A DNA stretch of 9,973 bases from Spirochaetaceae bacterium (lineage in GTDB: Bacteria > Spirochaetota > Spirochaetia > Treponematales > Treponemataceae). Below the pieces are notes generated by a model. That model saw nothing but the letters and a program-made list of their open reading frames with translations. It was not told the origin of the DNA and did no database searches. Shown here piece by piece: positions 6,242 through 9,973 of the stretch (position 1 is the first letter of the stretch; every line of letters begins with the position of its first letter). The translations under genes were made by a program, and so were the position numbers. The stretch covers positions 1-9,973 of the forward strand of contig JAISVD010000015.1 in assembly GCA_031271875.1 (NCBI GenBank), in the 5' to 3' direction.

Positions 6242-6993
6242 GCAGAAAAATACATACGGTACTTTTTGATTTTGACGGAGTGTTGCTGGACTCCGGTTCG
6301 GACATTGCCGCCGCTGTCAATGCGGCGCTGATCAATTTTAATTGCGTTCAGGTCCCGGAAGCGAATATCAGGACATTCATAGGCAACGGTGCGGTCAGGC
6401 TGCTCGAGCGTTCTCTGGGGTACAGTCTGTACGGGCTTGAGCGGAACCAGTCTGTTGAGGATATTTCCCTGCCCGGGGATACGGAAAAAAAGGAGCATTT
6501 TGACAGAATTTTCCATGCCCTCTTTCCCTGGTATATCGAGTATTACCGCAACAACTGCACTGTTTATTCGACCCTGTACCCCGGTGTCCCGGAGCTTCTC
6601 GTGGAACTGTATGACCGGGGGATGAAGATGGGGGTGGTATCGAATAAACCCCTTGATCTCTCCCACTGTATTCTCTCTCATTTTGGACTGGAGCGGTTTT
6701 TCGGTTCCGTTGTAGGGCCTGAAAGTACGCAGCAGCTCAAACCTGACCCTGACGGGATACTTTTCGCGCTGAAGGAGCTGAAGGGATTTCCGGCGAAGAC
6801 ACTGATGGTGGGAGATGCGGATACCGATATTCAGGCCGCCCGCGCTGCGAGAGTCATCTCCTGCGCCTTTACCGGCGGATTCGGTGACCGTGAGGCTCTG
6901 CTTGCGGAAAATGCCGATATAATTATCGATTCCATGGGTGAACTTACAGGCAGCCGTATACAGGATTTGGGATATATATTGGGGGAAGCCTGA
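6238..6993 (+). CDS. HAD-superfamily phosphatase, phosphoglycolate phosphatase type
   Basis: This 251-residue protein is a class I HAD hydrolase with a helical cap. Motif I is DFDGVLLD, with nucleophile Asp11 and Asp13. Motif II is VVSNKP with Ser135. Motif III is Lys168 in QLKPDP. Motif IV is GDADTD (192-197). Asp11 would be phosphorylated transiently by the substrate with Mg2+ present. The overall pattern fits Gph-like enzymes, which remove phosphate from 2-phosphoglycolate, a product of 3'-end repair of oxidised DNA. That would suit a DNA-repair operon, but closely related enzymes act on other sugar phosphates or pyrophosphate, so the substrate is inferred. The ATG overlaps the partner gene's stop (ATGA), with AAGGAA at 6227-6232 as ribosome site. 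It is the last gene before the terminator at 7040. Confidence 0.9.
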   Translation: MSRKIHTVLFDFDGVLLDSGSDIAAAVNAALINFNCVQVPEANIRTFIGNGAVRLLERSLGYSLYGLERNQSVEDISLPGDTEKKEHFDRIFHALFPWYIEYYRNNCTVYSTLYPGVPELLVELYDRGMKMGVVSNKPLDLSHCILSHFGLERFFGSVVGPESTQQLKPDPDGILFALKELKGFPAKTLMVGDADTDIQAARAARVISCAFTGGFGDREALLAENADIIIDSMGELTGSRIQDLGYILGEA

Positions 6994-7039
6994 GCTGGAT
7001 AGCCGTGCCTTTGCTGTTCCGGAGTCGTTTTAAAAAACG

Positions 7040-7078
7040 AAAAGGATTCTCGAACGTGATCCGTTCAGAATCCTTTTT
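7040..7078 (+). terminator. Rho-independent terminator of the helicase operon, possibly bidirectional
   Basis: AAAAGGATTCT (7040-7050) pairs perfectly with AGAATCCTTTT (7067-7077). GAACG (7052-7056) pairs with CGTTC (7062-7066) above a one-base C bulge, leaving a TGATC loop. A T-run ends at 7078. It lies 46 bp after the phosphatase stop. On the opposite strand the hairpin is also followed by T-rich sequence, so it may stop the convergent lipoprotein transcript as well. Confidence 0.85.
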
Positions 7079-7100
7079 ATATGACAAACGTAACGAAATC

Positions 7101-7126
7101 AAAGGGCGGTCAGTAAAACGCTCTTT
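7101..7126 (-). terminator. Weak candidate hairpin downstream of the lipoprotein gene
   Basis: On the minus strand AAAGAGCG and CGCCCTTT can form an 8-bp stem with one wobble pair and a 10-nt loop. It lies 15 bp past the lipoprotein stop and is followed by GATTT rather than a real T-run. It may be an extra terminator or an end-protecting hairpin; the hairpin at 7040-7078 is stronger. Confidence 0.3.
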
Positions 7127-7141
7127 CGCCGGAGTACTGTC

Positions 7142-7846
7142 CTATTTCCACTCGGCACTGCATGTGATCTCACCCCGCAATGTAAGCAGCGCCGTGAGGG
7201 GCAGCCTGAAAAGCGCGTTTTTTCCCGACCAGGAAACTTCCGCCGCCGCCCCTTTAGCGGACGCCTTGGTGATTGTTCCGGGGAGTGAAACCGCCAGGGA
7301 TATCACCGCCGATTCAAGCTCCCTGCTGAGGGTATTGCCATAGGTGACGGCGATAAGATCGGTATATTCACCGGGGGAAAATTCCTCTCCGGTAAAAAGA
7401 GGGGCCATCAGGAGCGCCAGATAATCCCCTGTTTCCGGAGGCATCAAGGCCACAGCCGCTGCCGCTGTTTCGGGGCTGATCGTTATGGAAAAGGCGTTTT
7501 TCTCCGCCGAAATAAACCTGAGCGCTTCGGGAAATGCGGTATTCAGGTTTCCCGATTCCAGGGTTATATCGATTCCTGTATCCGATGGAAACGAAAGCGC
7601 CGCCACCGTGAAGCCCGCCGCACTCATGCTTTCCCGGATTCCGGGGGCGTTAAAAAAAGAACCCGATTCCACCCCCAGAATGTTCCGCATGGCCTTCTCC
7701 ATCGCCGGAGTGAGGGCGCTCCTGAAGGATATTGTTCCTGAGCTGTCGGGGCGCACCGCTACCGCCGCCTGGGGCGCACAGGCGGTAAAGATACCGCAGG
7801 CCGCACACACAGCGATGGTACAGAAAAAAAATGTTTGTATCTTCAT
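7142..7846 (-). CDS. Predicted lipoprotein of unknown function
   Basis: This 234-residue protein starts at an ATG with GGGAG (7853-7857) six bases upstream. An in-frame ATG farther upstream (7900) would put extra residues before the signal sequence and is less likely. Residues 1-22 are a signal peptide (one Lys near the start, then a hydrophobic core). The likely lipobox is FTAC with Cys23 as the lipidated residue; Cys17 in CAAC is an alternative. Relaxed lipoboxes with a bulky residue at -3 are known in spirochaetes. The mature part is soluble, Ala/Ser/Thr-rich, and alternates predicted strands and helices, with a notable block at about 150-185 (FTGEEFSPGEYTDLIAVTYGNTLSREL). No family was recognised. 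It follows the NlpC/P60 gene by 78 bp on the same strand with no intervening promoter seen, so co-expression is likely. Confidence 0.85.
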   Translation of the reverse strand: MKIQTFFFCTIAVCAACGIFTACAPQAAVAVRPDSSGTISFRSALTPAMEKAMRNILGVESGSFFNAPGIRESMSAAGFTVAALSFPSDTGIDITLESGNLNTAFPEALRFISAEKNAFSITISPETAAAAVALMPPETGDYLALLMAPLFTGEEFSPGEYTDLIAVTYGNTLSRELESAVISLAVSLPGTITKASAKGAAAEVSWSGKNALFRLPLTALLTLRGEITCSAEWK

Positions 7847-7924
7847 AAAAAGCTCCCGCAGTGGCATCGGTTCACCTGAGATGTACAAGGGCCTCACCAT
7901 AGAAGGTCTGTATCTCCCATTTCG

Positions 7925-9016
7925 TTACAGGGAAAACTGTAACCGTATTCCCGTTGAAAAAACAAGCCCCGCCGTAACGGCTCTGGTAAAGGGGAGGGCG
8001 CTTCCCCCGCGGCTGTTGAATACCGTATAGGAGATATCCTGATACAGCGAAACTCCAAAGTTTTTGTAGTTCAGAGAGGGGGTCTGCCATGATATGCCCA
8101 TGATGCCGGGGAACATATCCGGTTTGAGCCGCTCGGTTCCCCCCGGCATATGGGGAGTTCCCATGGTAAAAATCGGCCCCGCATATATCCTGAGGCCCTT
8201 GCCAAAGGAGAGGCTGAACAGGAGCGGAATCTGGGTAACCCCGATATCGGGATCGAAACGTAATTCCACCCCGAACCCCGGCTGCATCTCAAATCCCGTG
8301 TAGACCGCATTGAACTGTACCGTGCCGCCCCGTACATTAAACCCCAGGCCCTTCCCCGGAAAGAAGTTCCACATCAGGGACGAGGAGAGTTCAAGTTTCA
8401 GGTTCAGCAAACTGTCGGTTTTGTCCGGCCCGGGATTACTGCCGCCGGGTGGGGAAGCCCCGGCCGCCGGGGTGCTATCGCTCCCTTTCTTTTCCCCTCC
8501 GGCATACTGACTGCCGCTTGGTATGATCCTGCCCGAACCTATATAGGTCCGCTTCCAGTAGGATTCATCGAGGGTCGAAATAATGACCCCCGTATAGGGC
8601 CCGTCGGAGGCCGAGTGGATAAAGCTCCTGCCGCCAAGAAAAATCCCTGCGTGGGTTACCCGGCCGCCGGAGCTGAAAAAAACCAGATCCCCCGGCTGCC
8701 GTTCTGCATCGTTTATGGCTGTTGCATAGGTGTGTATACCTGCGGCGGTTCTTGGAAGGGTTAGATTCAGGGATTCCCTTGCCGCCGTATAGATAAACCC
8801 CGAGCAGTCCATCCCTGCGGCGGTGCTTCCGCCGTACCGGTAGGGTGTCCCAAGGTATTTTTTACTGTGTTCTATAAAAGCCGTTCTCTCTGCCGAACCG
8901 TCTTTCTGTGCGTACAACCCCCAAAACATCAGCGGGAAACAGAACAGAAAGCATTGTGAAACTCTTCTCTTGGTACGAACAGACAGATTTTTAACAGATA
9001 CCTTCACATCTCTCAT
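7925..9016 (-). CDS. Exported NlpC/P60 cysteine peptidase fused to a probable beta-barrel domain
   Basis: This 363-residue protein has a basic N-terminus and hydrophobic stretch (about 20-35) with likely cleavage after GLYA (residue 36). Residues about 43-165 are an NlpC/P60 domain: YRYGG, the catalytic Cys71 in MDCSGF, PGDLVFF, His122 in VTHAGIFLGG, and His134 in FIHSAS as the third polar residue. These enzymes cut peptide bonds in cell-wall stem peptides, commonly D-Glu to diamino acid. A Gly/Pro/Ser-rich linker (about 167-200) follows. The last 160 residues show alternating hydrophobic/polar strands and glycine turns, like a small outer-membrane beta-barrel, ending in RLQFSL. The peptidase may thus be anchored at the outer membrane. 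The ATG at 9016 lacks a well-spaced ribosome site, and the predicted promoter lies almost on it. GTG at 9007 is an alternative start. Confidence 0.88.
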   Translation of the reverse strand: MRDVKVSVKNLSVRTKRRVSQCFLFCFPLMFWGLYAQKDGSAERTAFIEHSKKYLGTPYRYGGSTAAGMDCSGFIYTAARESLNLTLPRTAAGIHTYATAINDAERQPGDLVFFSSGGRVTHAGIFLGGRSFIHSASDGPYTGVIISTLDESYWKRTYIGSGRIIPSGSQYAGGEKKGSDSTPAAGASPPGGSNPGPDKTDSLLNLKLELSSSLMWNFFPGKGLGFNVRGGTVQFNAVYTGFEMQPGFGVELRFDPDIGVTQIPLLFSLSFGKGLRIYAGPIFTMGTPHMPGGTERLKPDMFPGIMGISWQTPSLNYKNFGVSLYQDISYTVFNSRGGSALPFTRAVTAGLVFSTGIRLQFSL

Positions 9017-9024
9017 TTCGGGAT

Positions 9025-9053
9025 ATTATATCTCCATTTTCTCTTTTCAGCAA
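9025..9053 (-). promoter_or_regulatory. Candidate promoter for the NlpC/P60-lipoprotein unit
   Basis: On the minus strand TTGCTG (9048-9053) and a perfect TATAAT (9025-9030) are separated by 17 bp. The predicted start near 9018 is only 2-3 nt before the ATG at 9016, so the transcript would be essentially leaderless, or translation starts a little downstream. Confidence 0.45.
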
Positions 9054-9071
9054 TACCCTCATTTTCAGAAA

Positions 9072-9087
9072 AAAAAATATATTTTTT
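9072..9087. promoter_or_regulatory. 16-bp AT palindrome between divergent promoters
   Basis: AAAAAATATATTTTTT is a perfect palindrome made of an A-tract and a T-tract around TATA. It sits between the two divergent candidate promoters and could act as an UP element or an intrinsically bent or easily melted site for both. It could also be simple AT-rich sequence. Confidence 0.4.
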
Positions 9088-9128
9088 GCAACCTTTTTGA
9101 TATGAGATGTGTCATAATTACCTAACAG

Positions 9129-9134
9129 TATAAT
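9129..9134 (+). promoter_or_regulatory. Candidate -10 box for the acyl-CoA synthetase gene
   Basis: A perfect TATAAT lies 18 bp before the ATG at 9153. No good -35 hexamer is found at 16-18 bp, so activation may be needed. A short inverted repeat, TATGA (9101-9105) and TCATA (9112-9116), covers the -35 position and could be a regulator site. Confidence 0.35.
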
Positions 9135-9152
9135 ATAGTTATGAGGAACCCT

Positions 9153-9973
9153 ATGAAGACAATGAACCAGAAAACACTGCCATGGAGTTTTCTTGACCAG
9201 TGGCGGGGAAAGGCGTTTAAAGGTGAATGGCCGACGATTCCGGAGATGTTCCGGATTACCGTGGAAAGATACTCTGAGCGCCCCTGTTTTACCGATTTCG
9301 ATCCGGAAAAACAGACCCTGCTGTACCGGGAGGTGCTCGAAAAGGTGGAAATCCTCGCCCGGTGGTTGTGTTCCCAGGGGATCGAAAAAGGCGACAGGGT
9401 TGCCGTAAGCGGGAAGAATTCTCCCGAATGGACGACCGTATATCTTGCAACCCTCTTTGCGGGGGGGATTATCGTTCCCATAGATTACGGTCTCCATGAC
9501 GCTGAAATTGAGAACCTCATAAAAGCATCTGAACCGAAAATTCTGTTCATCGATGAGGAAAAATTCGAGCATTTCAGTAAAACAGCCGGGAAGATGAATC
9601 TATACAGCCTGAACAAAAAACATCCGGATGTTTACGCGTATAACCTGAAAACCGACCGGCCCTGTACCCTTCCCCAGGCGTCCGAAGAGGATACCGCAGC
9701 GATTCTGTTTACCTCGGGGACCACCGGTATACCCAAAGGGGTCATGCTCAGCCATAAAAACCTCGTGTCCGACTGCTATATCGCTCAAACCAGGCTGACC
9801 ATCTACAGTACCGATGTTTTTTACGCCCTGCTTCCGCTCCATCACTCATATACCATGCTTGCGGTATTCATCGAATCGATGTCCGTTGGAGCCGAGGTGG
9901 TATTCGGGAAGACGATGGCGGTCTCCCGGATGCTCAAGGAGCTCAGGGAGGGAAAGATCACCATGCTTCTGGG
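9153..9973 (+). CDS. AMP-forming acyl-CoA synthetase (FadD-like), partial
   Basis: The frame is open from the ATG at 9153 to the right edge (273 codons, no stop). Residues 28-130 have the usual N-terminal fold of the ANL adenylate-forming family, including LARWLCSQGIEKGDRVAVSGKNSPEW and a GGIIVPID segment. The phosphate-binding motif TSGTTGIPKG is at 187-196, followed by VMLSHKNL, and LLPLHHSY (227-234) matches the A4-type motif of long-chain acyl-CoA synthetases. The enzyme joins a fatty acid to ATP as acyl-AMP and then to CoA; acyl-ACP synthetase activity is an alternative in this group. GAGGAA (9143-9148) lies four bases before the chosen ATG; an in-frame ATG at 9141 would place that site inside the gene. 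The catalytic C-terminal lobe is outside the window. Confidence 0.92.
   Translation, partial: MKTMNQKTLPWSFLDQWRGKAFKGEWPTIPEMFRITVERYSERPCFTDFDPEKQTLLYREVLEKVEILARWLCSQGIEKGDRVAVSGKNSPEWTTVYLATLFAGGIIVPIDYGLHDAEIENLIKASEPKILFIDEEKFEHFSKTAGKMNLYSLNKKHPDVYAYNLKTDRPCTLPQASEEDTAAILFTSGTTGIPKGVMLSHKNLVSDCYIAQTRLTIYSTDVFYALLPLHHSYTMLAVFIESMSVGAEVVFGKTMAVSRMLKELREGKITMLL

Noticed and set aside
7005..7343. 112-codon plus-strand frame after the phosphatase
   Set aside because: It runs through the terminator hairpin and antisense into the lipoprotein gene, with no recognisable product.
8458..8472. GC-rich inverted repeat CCCCGG/CCGGGG in the NlpC/P60 linker
   Set aside because: The linker is biased to Gly/Pro/Ala codons, so GC-rich self-complementarity is expected; no T-run follows.

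Overview
The window (about 10 kb, moderately GC-rich, densely packed) looks like chromosome of a spirochaete, most likely a Treponema-type organism. This rests on family recall: a bacterial XPB helicase with its dedicated partner gene, a spirochaete-style lipoprotein with a relaxed lipobox, and an NlpC/P60 protein with an outer-membrane-like C-terminal half. No rRNA, tRNA, CRISPR array, transposase or prophage gene was seen. Taxonomy is inference, not proof.

Layout. (1) 1-1085, minus strand: N-terminal part of a membrane sensor with a dCache-like extracytoplasmic domain; its output domain lies beyond the left edge. (2) 1086-1371: divergent control region with a promoter for each direction and several short repeats. 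(3) 1372-6993, plus strand: a tight four-gene operon encoding a PlsC/LPLAT-type acyltransferase, an XPB-family DNA helicase, a 727-residue helicase-associated partner (XPB/Ssl2-N-like domain plus a WYL-like C-terminus), and a HAD phosphatase of the phosphoglycolate phosphatase type. The last three genes are coupled by 19-bp and 4-bp overlaps. A strong hairpin terminator follows at 7040-7078. (4) 7142-9016, minus strand: a two-gene unit, with an NlpC/P60 peptidase fused to a probable beta-barrel upstream of a lipoprotein of unknown function. (5) 9017-9152: an AT-rich divergent control region. (6) 9153-9973, plus strand: the start of an AMP-forming acyl-CoA synthetase (FadD-like), cut by the right edge.

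How the genes relate. The helicase and its partner are the clearest functional pair. The acyltransferase at the head of the operon and the acyl-CoA synthetase at the right edge both concern acyl lipids, but they are not in one transcript. The NlpC/P60 protein and the lipoprotein are both predicted exported envelope proteins.

The most unusual signal is a set of short palindromic or tandem repeats with 15- or 18-bp periods. Three sit in frame inside the helicase and partner genes (3999-4042, 5024-5058, 6041-6078), and one sits in the leader of the sensor gene (1153-1181). They resemble in-frame palindromic insertions such as the Rickettsia palindromic elements in concept, but not in recognised sequence.
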